Below, piece by piece: positions 9,458 through 21,000 of a stretch of 39,830 bases of DNA. Source of the stretch: Verrucomicrobiota bacterium (GTDB lineage: Bacteria > Verrucomicrobiota > Verrucomicrobiia > Limisphaerales > JAFGQR01). Each line of letters begins with the position of its first letter. The first letter of the stretch is position 1. Location of the stretch: positions 1-39,830 of the forward strand of contig JAFGQR010000116.1 in NCBI GenBank assembly GCA_016935555.1, given 5' to 3'. A program made the position numbers and the translations under genes. The notes under the pieces are model-generated. The model was given only the letters and a program-made list of their open reading frames with translations, did no database searches and was not told the DNA's origin.

Positions 9458-9544
9458 CGGCGGGCAGTTTACCGCAGACGCGATCGTGTTGCGCCTCCTT
9501 TTTCGGCCTTGCCCATTGCGGGTTCCGAGAAAGCCGGAACCGTC

Positions 9545-11218
9545 TCACTCGGCTTTAGCCGTCAAGTCCTCGTAGACCTTCAGCGCGCGTTCGTATTCGG
9601 CGACGGCCTCGGCGGGCAGCACGTTCCGGCTCCGCGCCAATTCCGTGCGGACGCGCTCTGCGAGGAAGGCGGCTTCGGCCTTGCGGGGTTTAAGGGGTTG
9701 ACCGGGCACGTCGAAGTAGCTGGGGGCGGTGTGCGCAAAGCGTTTGCGTCCGTCGGCGCGGGGTTCCCAGCAGCGCACGGCCAGCCAGCCCGAGCCGGCG
9801 AGGTCGACCCGGGTCTCGAAGCGGGCTTCCCACGCGGTATCGCGGTTCTGGCGCGTCTTGGGGGCGAGCCGCGCGGCGATTTGACCGTTGCGGATGATGT
9901 CGACGGCTTCGACGGGTTGCTCGCTGAGCACGGTGCCTTCGACAGTCACGCGGCGCGTCAGGCGCGGTTTGGCGGCGAACTGGAATCCCGGCAGCTGCCG
10001 GTCGATTTTCACGAGCAGCATGGGGCCGGTGGTCACAAAGCTGCGCCCTTCCGCCAGGCGCTTGACCCACGCGCCGTAGCTGAATCCGCCGGGCAAGTGG
10101 ACGTAGACCCGCCCGAACCCCAGCGGCACGGGGTGCACCCCGTTGGCGGTGCCGGCGGAAGGACGCAGGCGAAAGCCGCAGTTCAGGAGGGCGTAATAAT
10201 TTTGGAAGGTGTAGTGGGTCCAATCGAGTTCGGTGCCGTGCTTGCCGGCGTTGGGCAGGTTCATCCAGGCCGGCGCCGGTGTGCTCCAATTGGTGAGGCC
10301 GAACCCGGTGCGCCAGTGGTGGTTGTTGGCCAGCTCGTAGAGATCGACGCCGATCAGTGGCACCAACGCCATCGACCACGGCCAGTCGTGCTTGTCGAGA
10401 TCCAATAACGCACCCTCGAGCCGCGCCTGGCCGGCAAACGGGATCAACGGAGGAACGCCCTTCTGGAAGGGGGTCTGGTGATTCAGGGCGAACACCGCGC
10501 CGAGGCTGTGGGGTTTGGAACCGACGCTGAAGATTTCGTATTCGGTGTTGCGGGGCCAGATGACGTGCGTGGCATCGACGGCGATCAGCTTTGGGGCGGC
10601 CTCGGTGTCATGGTTCTTGTCGCTCTGCGCCGGGGGAACAAACGCCCGCGTGATCCAAAAGGTGAGCGGGAAGACGACGTTGACGTCTTCGGCGAGCATG
10701 ACATTGGGCAGGTCGGCCAGCGTGCGGTGCACATGCGTGTCCCCCGAATACCAGCCGCGGGCGGCGAGGTTGACCCAACGGCGCAAGGGCAATCGCACAT
10801 GCCGGTCAGCCTGGTCGATCTCCACGTGTTGCGTGACCGGCCGATACTCCTTGCCGCGTTCGGCAGTGACGGTGTAGGCGCCCGGCGGAAGTTGGATGCG
10901 GAAGGGGTGTGCGGAGAGCGTGGCATGATATTCGACCGCATTTGTGTTGAGCCAGTTTCTCCGCTCGTAGCGAATGGCCGAACCCCCAGACACGGCGGAT
11001 TCGGGGAAAAACCATCGTCCGTCGGCGTGTTGGATGTAAAGCCGCGAGGGGATGAGTTTCCCGGTGGCTTCATCCAGGACCTCACCCGTCAGGGTGGGGG
11101 CAGGGGAGGCGCTGGGGGCAGCAGTGTCGGCACCCGCCCAGGGAAGGCCGGCCAAGCCGGGGGCGGCGGCGAGGACGAGGGCGAGGCTGAGCCTGGAGAG
11201 TGAAGAGCAGTGGGTCAC
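9545..11218 (-). CDS. CehA/McbA-family (PHP-like) metallohydrolase, secreted
   Basis: Exported 557-residue protein. The start is a GTG at 11218 whose last bases form the TGA stop of the preceding gene (GTGA, 4-nt overlap), indicating translational coupling. An open frame reaching 11422 is overlap only. The leader SRLSLALVLAAAPGLAG is a signal peptide. A carboxypeptidase-regulatory-like beta domain (about residues 40-140, TGEVLDEATGKLIPSRLYI) precedes the CehA/McbA core, which begins at GWYSGDTHVHRTLADL (about 152-168). GDTHVH is the PHP-like metal-binding signature. The C-terminal part has SYGAWVKRLAEGRSFVTTGP, typical of this family, and an alpha-helical tail. CehA/McbA proteins include carbaryl hydrolases, but most members act on unknown phosphate or ester substrates. 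Confidence 0.78.
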   Translation of the reverse strand: MTHCSSLSRLSLALVLAAAPGLAGLPWAGADTAAPSASPAPTLTGEVLDEATGKLIPSRLYIQHADGRWFFPESAVSGGSAIRYERRNWLNTNAVEYHATLSAHPFRIQLPPGAYTVTAERGKEYRPVTQHVEIDQADRHVRLPLRRWVNLAARGWYSGDTHVHRTLADLPNVMLAEDVNVVFPLTFWITRAFVPPAQSDKNHDTEAAPKLIAVDATHVIWPRNTEYEIFSVGSKPHSLGAVFALNHQTPFQKGVPPLIPFAGQARLEGALLDLDKHDWPWSMALVPLIGVDLYELANNHHWRTGFGLTNWSTPAPAWMNLPNAGKHGTELDWTHYTFQNYYALLNCGFRLRPSAGTANGVHPVPLGFGRVYVHLPGGFSYGAWVKRLAEGRSFVTTGPMLLVKIDRQLPGFQFAAKPRLTRRVTVEGTVLSEQPVEAVDIIRNGQIAARLAPKTRQNRDTAWEARFETRVDLAGSGWLAVRCWEPRADGRKRFAHTAPSYFDVPGQPLKPRKAEAAFLAERVRTELARSRNVLPAEAVAEYERALKVYEDLTAKAE

Positions 11219-11571
11219 GTGGATTTCCAGTAACGCTTCAGCACGGCCTCCTGGAACTCCAAATAAAGGGTTTCCTTGGTTACGGTTTGGTTGTTGGCGC
11301 TGAGCACGAGCAGCAGCCCCGAGTGGGTTTTCCTGGTGCGTGTGGACGTGTATCGCAACACCTCGGTCTTTTCGTTGACCGAGGAGGCGCTGGTGGGGGC
11401 GCCGAGGGTGGCGATGACCCATTCCTTGGTGGTCTTGCCGACTTCCAATTGAGCGATTGTTTCTTCAGGCACTTGGGTGCCCGAATGCGACGTGGATGAG
11501 TTGCTGGAAATGACGGTGCAGCCGGGGCTGACCGCCATGAGGAGCAATGTCAGGATCAGGGCTCGAATCAT
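11215..11571 (-). CDS. Small BamE/SmpA-like lipoprotein
   Basis: 118-residue exported protein. MIRALILTLLLMAVSPGC is a short signal peptide ending at a Cys that may be lipidated, although SPGC is an atypical lipobox. The mature part contains LEVGKTTKEWVIATLGAPTS, which fits the 'G(M/K)T.e.V...lG.P' helix-turn of the SmpA/OmlA/BamE fold, then three predicted beta strands. BamE is an accessory lipoprotein of the outer-membrane protein assembly machine. Many small SmpA-like proteins are not BamE, so I assign fold only. The ATG at 11571 was chosen over the longer frame to 11778, whose N-terminus is a translation of intergenic repeats. It overlaps the metallohydrolase start by four bases, so the two are co-translated. 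Confidence 0.6.
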   Translation of the reverse strand: MIRALILTLLLMAVSPGCTVISSNSSTSHSGTQVPEETIAQLEVGKTTKEWVIATLGAPTSASSVNEKTEVLRYTSTRTRKTHSGLLLVLSANNQTVTKETLYLEFQEAVLKRYWKST

Positions 11572-11630
11572 AAGGGCAATGAGGTTTGAGTTGTCGAAGA
11601 GCTGTTTGCCCCAATGCCGCCGAAATCTCA

Positions 11631-11765
11631 AATCAATTCTCCGACAATCAATTCTCCGACCTCCCAACGCCGAACGCCGAATGCCAAACAGCTCGCGCAC
11701 GCGCACGCGCCTTTCGAGGTTGGATGCTGGCGGTTGAACGTTGGATGTTCGATGTTCGGGCTCGG
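11631..11765. repeat. Text-like intergenic repeat tract
   Basis: Two adjacent copies of AATCAATTCTCCGAC (11631-11645 and 11646-11660) are followed by degenerate CCGAACGCCGAATGCC-type and GTTGGATGTTCGATGTTCGG-type repeats. When read on the minus strand they give meaningless peptide such as EPEHRTSNVQPPASNLERR. I recall such peptides from mispredicted ORFs in Verrucomicrobia genomes, which is why I excluded this stretch from the lipoprotein gene. Confidence 0.55.
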
Positions 11766-11845
11766 GGAGAGGGCTCATGCCGCCGCTGGCGGCCGCCCGT
11801 CAACTGTTCCGGGCGTGCCGCCGCCTTCTCAGACCGGTCTAACTT

Positions 11846-11877
11846 GCATTTCTCACCAGGTTGCTGGTGGGAAATGC
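11846..11877. repeat. 13-bp hairpin upstream of the giant gene
   Basis: GCATTTCTCACCA pairs with TGGTGGGAAATGC across a six-base loop; the only deviation is a G-U wobble. No T-run follows on either strand. It could be a 5'-leader structure of the giant gene, or one copy of a dispersed hairpin element. Confidence 0.55.
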
Positions 11878-12007
11878 GGGCTAAAGCTCCCGGTCCCATG
11901 CGGGAATCGGCCGTTTACGGACTCTGGAACCGGACAGATTGAAACATCCAACTTGAATCGGGGCATCGTCCGTGCATTCTTATGACGTCACCGCGAACAG
12001 ATTGAAT

Positions 12008-15000
12008 ATGAAGCAGCTAGCCATCAGAACGTGGGTTCTCGCCGCGGCGCTCGCCGCTGCGGCACCGGCGCCGGCGGGTGTTGTGATCCATGAAATCATG
12101 TACCGCCCGGAGTCGTTCCCGGAGAACACCGCGCTCGAATGGATCGAACTCTGGAATCCGGACCGCACCCCGGTCAGCCTGAACGGCTGGCGGATTTCGC
12201 GCGGGGTGGAGTATGCGTTCGGGAATGTCACGTTGCCGGCCGGGGGCTACCTGGTGGTGGCTGCCGATCAAGCCGCGTTCAGGACCCAGTACCCCTCAGT
12301 GACCAATGTCGTCGGGAATTGGACCGGCAAGCTCGCCAACAACGGGGAAACCGTCGAGATCGAAGATGCCCAAGGACAGGAGGTGGACCAGGTGGAGTAT
12401 GCCAGCGAAGGCGATTGGGCCATCCGCAGGCGCGGCTTGGACGACCGCGGCACGCGAGGCTGGGAATGGTTCGCCGAAGCCGATGGCGCCGGCAAAACGC
12501 TCGAACTCAAAAACCCCCGGCTGCCGAATGAATACGGACAAAACTGGGGCGCCAGCCTCGTCGTGAACGGCACCCCCGGCGGACCCAACTCGCTCCACAC
12601 CCCCAACACCCCGCCCCTCATCCTCGACGTGCGCCATTCCCCGGCCATCCCGCGTTCGACGGATTTCGTGCGCATCGGCGCCCGGCTGGTCGACGAACAG
12701 ACGACGGGTCTGACGGCGATGCTTTATTACCGGGACGCCAGCAGCGCCACGCCGCCGCCCTTCGAGGTCCTGCCCATGCACGACGACGGCGAACACAACG
12801 ACGGCGCGGCTGGCGACGGCACGTTTGGCGCGCTGCTGCCCCCAATGGCCGCCCTGACCGTCGTCGAGTTCTACGTGGAAGCCTCGGACGACGCCACCCA
12901 CCAAAGCACCTGGCCTGCCCCGGCGGCGGTGGCCTCCGACCAGACCGGGCCGGCCACGCAGTCGGCAAACGCGCTCTACCAGGTGGACGACGAGGACTAC
13001 GCCGGCAGCCAGCCCATCTACCGGATCATCATGACGGAGGAAGAGCGGTTGATCTACGAAGCGATCAACCGGAGCAGTGACGCCGAGATGAACGCCACCT
13101 TCGTCACGCGCGACGGCAACAGCGAGGACCTGCGCTACAATGCCGGCATCCGCACCCGGGGCGCCGGCAGCCGGGGCAGCACGCCGCGCAACAACCGCGT
13201 CAACATCCCCAATGACCGTCCCTGGAAAGGGCTTAGCGCCATCAACCTCAACAGCCGCTACACGCACGCACAGCTCGCCGGCGGCACCTTCGCCGCCCTC
13301 TCCGGCCTCCCCGTGTCCGACGTGCGCGCCATCCAATACCGCATCAATGGCGTCAACCCCGCCCGCTCCGGCTCCCCCCAATACGGTTCCTTCGTCGCCG
13401 TCGAACCCATCGGCGGCGAATGGGCCGGCCGCCATTTCCCCGAAGACGGCAACGGCAACGTCTATCGCGCGTCGCGGGCGCCGTGGACGGCGAACCTGCG
13501 GTATCGGGGGACGAACTACGTGACCTACCAGAACGAGGGCTATTCGAAGAACTCGAACTCGAGCGTCAACGACTGGACGGATCTCTTCCAGCTGACTTAT
13601 GCCCTGTCGACCAACGTGTCGGACACCGACTACGTGCAGGCCGTGCGCGCCAACCTCAATGTCGAGGAAGCCCTGCGCTACTTCGCCGCCTGCAACCTCA
13701 TCGATTACAGCGAAACCTCCCTGTGCATCGGCGTCGGAGACGACTACGCGCTCTACCGCGGCATCACCGACCCGCGCTTCCGGATCGTCGGGCACGACTT
13801 CGACACGGTCTTCGGGGAGGGCGACACGGCGGGCAACGCCACCGAGTCCATCTGGGTGATGATCGATCGCCCGCCCACATCCGACCCGGCCCAGCGCGCC
13901 ACGGTGCTCGAACGGTTCATGCGGCATCCGGACTTTGCGCCCATTTATCACCGCACCCTGTTGGAGCTGATCGACACGACGTATTCGGCCGAGCAGGTCA
14001 ATCCGATGATCGACCAGACGCTGGGAAGCTGGATGCCGCAGCTCATCACCGATCGGATGAAGACCTTCGCCAGCAACCGCCGCGCCTTCGTCCGGTCCCA
14101 GATCCCCCTGATGCTCCAGTTCACCGGCTTTGTCGCCAGTGCCACCACGCTTGTCCCTTATGGCTCCGACTGGAAGTACCTCGACACCGGCGCGGACCAG
14201 GGAACCGCGTGGCGCGCGCCGGCGTTCAACGACGCTGACTGGAAATCCGGGCCGGCGCAACTGGGTTATGGCGACGGCGACGAGGCAACGGTGGTGAGCT
14301 ACGGGCCAAGTTCGAGCAGCAAATACATCACCACCTATTTCCGGCGCGCGTTCCTGGTGGAGAACGTCTCCAAGATCACCAGCGTGAACCTGGGGATCAT
14401 CCGGGACGACGGCGCGGTGGTCTACCTCAACGGCACCGAAGTGCTCCGCAGCGCCACCATGCCCTCGGGCACCATCACCTTCAGCACCCGCGCCGCCTCC
14501 GGCGCGTCCGACAACACCCGCGACACCGCCATTCTCTCCTCCGGCCTCCTGGTCGACGGCGTCAATGTGCTCGCCGTCGAAATCCACCAGGACTCGGGTT
14601 CCAGTTCCGACATCAGCTTCGATCTCGAGCTGGTCGGCGTCGAATCGGCCTCGGTGAGCCCCAGCGGCAAGGTGACCCTCGCCGGGCTGGCGAATGTGCT
14701 CGACACCCGCTTCGTGCAGGTCAACGGCCTCGACGCCGCCTGGACGTCATGGAACGGCGTCTGGCACGCCAGCCTCCAGCTCCTGCCCGGCGTCAACCGC
14801 GTCGTCCTCCAGGCCTTCGACTCGAACCGGGTCGAACTCGACCGCGCCTTCGTGGATCTCACGTTTGACGACGGCAACGAGCAGTTCGTGTCCGGCGCCA
14901 TCGCGGGTCCGACAACCTGGCGCGCAGTGGACGGCCCCTACCACGTCACCGCCGACATCACCGTCGGCAACGACGCCACCCTCGCCGTCGAGCCCGGCAC

Positions 15001-18000
15001 CACGGTGTATTTCGAACCCGGCACCCGTCTCAGCGTGAGTGGCTCCGGCCACCTGGTGGTCGAAGGCACCGACACGCGACGGATCCGGTTGGCCCTGGCG
15101 CCGGGGCGCACCGGCGCGTGGGGCGGGCTGGACATCGCCGACAGCGCCCAGGAGCAGCGGATCGCGCACGCGGACTTCGATGTGGCCGGCAGCGGCGGCT
15201 ATCATGTGAACGCCCGGAACGCGGTGCTGTTCATGGACGACTGCACCTTCACCAATGCCGCCGCCCAATACCTCAACCTCGACCACACCTCGTTCGCCAT
15301 CCGCCGTTGCGTGTTTCCCGACAACCCCGGCGTGGAGTTCATCCACGGCGTCGGGCTCCCCCCGGCCGGCTACGGCATTCTCCAAAGCAACTGGTTTGGC
15401 AGCCCCTTGACCGGCTTGAACGACGTGATTGATTTCACCGGCGGCCAGCGCCCCGGCGCCATCCTGCAGATCCTCGACAACGTCTTCAACGGCGCCCCCG
15501 ACGACATCCTCGACTTGGACGGCACGGATGCGTGGATCGAAGGCAACCGGTTCCTCCACGCGCACAAGAACAACACCCACGCCGGCGACACCGCCAGCGC
15601 CATCTCCGGCGGCGCCGACGCCGGCCGCACCTCGCGTCTGACCATCGCGCGCAACTTGTTTTTCGACTGCGACCACATGGTGTTGTGCAAGGAGGGCAAC
15701 GTCTACACCCTCGTCAACAACACCGTCGTCGCCATGTCCCTCGGCGCCGTCAACTTCAACGAGCCCGAACGCGGCACCGCTCCCGGCGCGGGGGCGATCC
15801 TGGAGGGCAACATCATCTGGAATGTGCCGCAGCTCTTTTTGAATTACACCGCGGCCGTCACGCAGGTGACCGTCAACCGCTCGATCCTGCCTGCACCCTG
15901 GTCCGGCACCGGCAATCTCGTCGCCGACCCGCGCCTCTCAAACCTGGACACCAACACCATCACCTGGCAGACGCTTCCCCACGACTTTCGCCTCCGCGCC
16001 GGCTCGCCTGCCACCGGTACCGGCCCGAACGGGCTGGACATGGGCGGCTTGGTGCCCGGCGGCGCGTCGATTTCGGGAGAGCCGCCGCCCCTGACGGCGT
16101 CGTCGGACGCGACGCTCGTGGTGGGGGGGCCGGGGATCACCCATTATCGGTGGAAACTCAACGACGGCGCGTATGGCGTTGAGCTGCCGGTCGCCAGCAT
16201 CATCCAGTTGTCCGGCCTGACCCACGGCACCTACGCCGTCTCCGTCCTCGGCAAGAACGACGCCGGCGTCTGGCAGGACGCCACCCGGCCGACGGTGTCG
16301 AAGTTCTGGACCGTCCAATCGGGGCTGTCCCGGATCGTCCTTAACGAGGTGATGCCCCGGAACACCTCGGCCGTGCTGATCAACGGCGGTTATCCCGACT
16401 GGGTGGAACTGCACAACGCGGGCGCCCAGCCCGTCAACCTCGCCGGCTTCGGCCTCTCCGACAATCCTGCCGACCCCTTCCGATTCACCGTTCCCGCCGG
16501 AACGACGGTGCCGGCGGGCGGCTACCTGGTGATGTTGGCGAACAACCCCGACGGCACCACCAACCACCTGCACCTTGGCTTCGGCCTGAACGCGGCGGGG
16601 GACGCCCTCTATCTGCACCGCCCGGACGGCGCGCTGATGGATGCGATCGTGTTCGGGTCGCAGGTGGCGGATCTGGCGATTGGGCGGCGATCAGACGACA
16701 CCTGGGGATTGACCGAACCCACGCCGGAGGCGCGGAACGTGGCGGCGGCGGTGGGCGATTCGAGGCGCCTGTTCATCAACGAATGGCTCGCCAGCGGGCG
16801 CGCCCCTTTCACGGACGACTTTGTCGAACTTTACAATCGCGACACGCTGCCGGCGGCGTTGAGCGGGCTGTATCTGACCGATCACCTGCCCACGCTGCCC
16901 TTGCGCCACCCGCTTCCGCCGCTGAGCTACGTGCCCGCCGGCGGTTTCGTCGTGTTCCTGGCCGACGGCAACGCCGACGCCGGGCCCGATCACCTGGGTT
17001 TCCGCCTGTCCGCCGACCAGGGAACCGTGGCGCTCGTGGCGGCGGACGGCGCCGTGATCGACCAGGTTTTCTATGGGCCCCAAACCACCGACATCTCCGA
17101 AGGCCGCCGTCCGGATGGCGCCGCCTATATCGGCGCCCTGGCCAGCCCAACCCCGGGCGCACCCAACCCCGGGCCCCCACCGGTGGTCACGGTGAGCAAT
17201 ATCGTGGTGGACCTGATCAGCATGACCGACACGTTCTGGCGCTATGACAACACCGGACTCGACCTGGGCGCCGCCTGGCGCGACGCCGGATACAGCGACG
17301 AGTCGTGGTCGCTGGGCATCGGTCTGTTCGGCTACGAAACCAAGCCGACGGTTTACCCTTACCCGTTCAACACCACCATCCCGGCGCCCAACCAGGCCGG
17401 CGGACACCTCACCGTCTATTACCGAACACATTTCCAGTGGACCAACGCGGCGGATTTCGTGCTCTATGCCACCAATTACGTCGATGACGGCGCGGTGTAC
17501 TACATCAACGGCGTCGAAGTGGACCGGCTCCGCCTTGACGGCGAGGTGACCTACGACACCGAGGCCGACAACCAGTCCAGCGAAGGCACCGCCGAGGTGC
17601 GTGTCCTGCGCCAGGACAGCCTGGTCGAAGGCGACAATGTGCTGGCCGTCGAGGTCCACCAGGGCAGCCCCACCAGTTCCGATGCCGTCTTCGGCCTCGC
17701 CCTGGCGGCAGTGAAATCCATCACCAACATCGTCGCCACCGGCGTCGTCCTCAACGAGGTGCTCGCCCGGAATCTCTCCTGGACCAACCGCGACGCATCC
17801 GTGTGCGACTGGGTCGAACTGCATAATCCTTCGAGCCGCGACACCGGCCTGTCGGGCATGAGCCTCTCCGATGACAGCACCCAGCCGCGCCGCTGGGTGT
17901 TCCCCAATGGCGTCACCCTGCCCGCCGGCGGCTATCTCGCGGTGCTCTTCGACGGCACGCGCCCCCCCACTTCCGGCGCGGACCCCGTGCTCAACACCGG

Positions 18001-21000
18001 CTTCGGGCTCAATGCCGGCAACGGCGATGAGGTCTACCTGTTCGACACGCCGGCAAACGGAGGCGTCCTGTTGGACGTCGTCAGCTTCGGCATCCAGGCG
18101 GCGGACTACTCGATCGGCCGCGTGCAAGACGGGGTGGGCGCCTGGGAACTCAACCAGCCCACCCCCGGCGCCCGCAACGTGCCCGTGACCCTGGGCACCG
18201 TCACCACCCTCAAAATCAACGAGTGGATGGCTGACCCGCCCCCCAATACCGACGACTGGTTTGAACTGTTCAACCCAAACGCCCAGCCCGCCGCCCTCGG
18301 AGGCTTGCACCTCACCGATAACCTCGGCAACCGCACCAAATACCAAATCCCCAAACTCTCCTTCATCGGCACGGGCCCCCACGCCTTCGTCGAGTTCCGC
18401 GCCGACGATAACGCCGGCAATGGCGCCAACCACGTCAATTTCAAACTCTCCGCCGGCGGCGAAAGCCTCGGCCTGTTCGCCGCCGACGGCTCGCAGATTG
18501 ACGCCGTGGTGTTCGGCTCCCAGGCCGAGAGCGTTTCCGAAGGCAGGTTCCCGGACGGATCGGCCACCCTCGAACGGTTCCCGGGCGTGGACACGCCGGG
18601 CGCCAGCAACCTGCGGCTGCTGGAGAGCGTGGTGGTCAACGAGGTACTCACCCATACCGACCTGCCGCTCGAAGACGCCATCGAGCTCTACAACACCACA
18701 ACGGAGGCGATCGACCTCGGCGGATGGTTCGTGACCGACAACGAGAATGTCCCCCACAAGTTCCGCATCCCCGACGGCACCGTCCTCGACGGCCTCGGCT
18801 ATGCCGTCCTCTACGAATACCAATTCAACCCCGACTTCAGCGGCCTGTCGCCCAACTTCGCGCTCAGCAGCGCCCGCGGCGATGACGTCTACCTCTATCC
18901 CGCCGACGCCGCCGGCCAGTTGCTCGGCTACCGCGGCGGCGTCCACTTCGGCGCCGCCGAAAACGGCGTGTCCCTGGGGCGGCATCTGACGAGCGTGGGC
19001 GTGGACTTCACGGTCTTGAGCGGGATGACCTTCGGCACGGCCGTGACGGCCGAGGACCCGCCTGGCCAGGTGACCGTGTTCCGCACCGGCTTGGGCGCCT
19101 CCAATGCCTACCCCAGCGTGGGCCCCATCGTGGTCAACGAGATCCATTATCATCCGCCCGATATCGTCACCGCCTCCGGCACCAACGAAAACACCCGCGA
19201 CGAATTCGTCGAGCTGTACAATCTTACCCCCAACCTCGTGCCCCTCTATGACCCGCAGTTCCCCACCAATACCTGGCGGCTGCGCGATGCCGTGGACTTC
19301 GATTTCCCCCCGGGCACCGCCATGCCCGCCCACAGCTGCCTGCTCGTGGTGAGCTTCGACCCCGCCACCAATGCCACCGAACTCGCCGACTTCCGCGCCC
19401 GCTACGGCATCGCGCCCGCCGTGCCGATCCTCGGCCCCTACGACGGGGTCCTGGCCAACAGCACCGAAGACCTCGAATTGAAAAAACCGGATGCCCCGGT
19501 CCCGCCGGAGGGCACGGAGGCCGGGCTTGTGCCTTACGTCATGGCGGACCATTTCCGTTACGCGGACGAGGCGCCATGGCCGAGCCTGGCGGACGGCGTC
19601 GGGCCGGGCATGGGCTATTCGCTGCAGCGGCGTCTGCCCAGCCTGTATGCCAATGATCCGGTCCACTGGCACGCGGCCGTGCCCACTCCGGGCGCCCCCA
19701 ACGGCCCGCCCGTCACCGCCCCACCCACCATCGTGAGTCTGACGCCGCCGGTTCTCGCCCCCGCCGGCTCCAGCGTCACCCTCACCGCCGTCGTCAGCGG
19801 CCCGGGTCCGCAGACCTACGCGTGGCGGTTCAACGGCCGGGAGCTTGCCGGCGCGACCGGTCCCACCCTGACCCTGGACAACCTGCAGCCCGCCCAGAGC
19901 GGCGTGTATTCCTTCCTGGCCGTCAATCCGGGCGGCGCCGCGTCGGCCGCCACCCGCATCGACGTCCAGATCGCCCCGCACATCCTCCAGCACCCCCAGT
20001 CCGCACTGGTGGCCGCCGGTGCCTCCGTGACCTTCGCGGTGATCGCCCGGGGAACGCCCCCCTTGAGCTATCAGTGGTTCTTCAATGGCAGCCCTGTCCC
20101 GGGCGCGACGCGCGCGGCACTGGAGGTGGCTTCCGCCCAAACCAACAACGCCGGGCGCTACGCCGTTGTCGTCACCAACCATCTCGGCGCCGCCACCAGC
20201 CAGGTTGCCACCCTGGACATCCAACTGCCTCCGTTCATCGTCCGCCAACCCACCCACACCGATGTGCTCATCGGGCGCACCGTCACTTTGACCGTCGAGG
20301 CCACCGGCACCGCCCCCCTGTCCTACCAGTGGTATTACGGCGACAGCGCCATCCCGGGCCGCACCAGCACCAGCCTCGTCCTCGCCGACGCCCAGCCCGT
20401 CAATGCCGGCCCCTACTCCGTCCGCATCTTCAACTCCGTCGGCATGACCCACAGCCAGACCGCCACCCTCACCGTCCTCCCGCCCCCGCTCGTCACCGCC
20501 GCCGCCCCGGATCCCGTCGCGTCCGAGCCCGGCGACTCCGGCTGGTTCCGGCTGACTCGCACCGGCGGCACGGGCGCCCCGCTGACGGTCTATTTCCAGG
20601 TCAGCGGCACCGCGACCCGGGGCGCCGATTACCTGCCGCTCGGCGCGAGCCTCACCATCCCCGCCGGAGCCGGCGTTGCCGACCTCGAGGTGGCCGTCGT
20701 CAACAACGACGTGCTCGAAGGCAACGAAACCGTCATCCTCACCGTCCTGCCGGCTCCCGAATACGACCCGGGCACGCCCGCCAGCGCGGGGGTGACGATC
20801 TTCGACGACGACAACAAGGCGCCCCAGGTGGCGATCACGAACCTGGCTCACGGCACCGTGTTCACCCTCCCGGCGGTGATCCCTCTGCAAGCGCAGGCGT
20901 CCGATGTCGACGGGCGTGTGGTCCGGGTCGAGTTCTTCTCCCAGGGCACCAACCGGCTCGGCGTGGTGACTAACGCGCCCTATGCGATCACCTGGACCAA

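Larger units (their letters stand above)
11572..12007. other. 436-bp divergent intergenic region with repeats
   Basis: This region separates the minus-strand lipoprotein operon and the giant plus-strand gene. It holds a text-like repeat tract (11631-11765), a perfect 10-bp palindrome AGACCGGTCT (11831-11840) and a strong hairpin (11846-11877), with 130 nt of further leader before the ATG at 12008. I see no gene and no convincing promoter hexamers. Confidence 0.5.

Noticed and set aside
9521..9556. Small inverted repeats (GGTTCC/GGAACC, AAAGCCG/CGGCTTT) as a terminator of the metallohydrolase gene
   Set aside because: Stems of six and seven base pairs without a T-run; the second overlaps the coding end.
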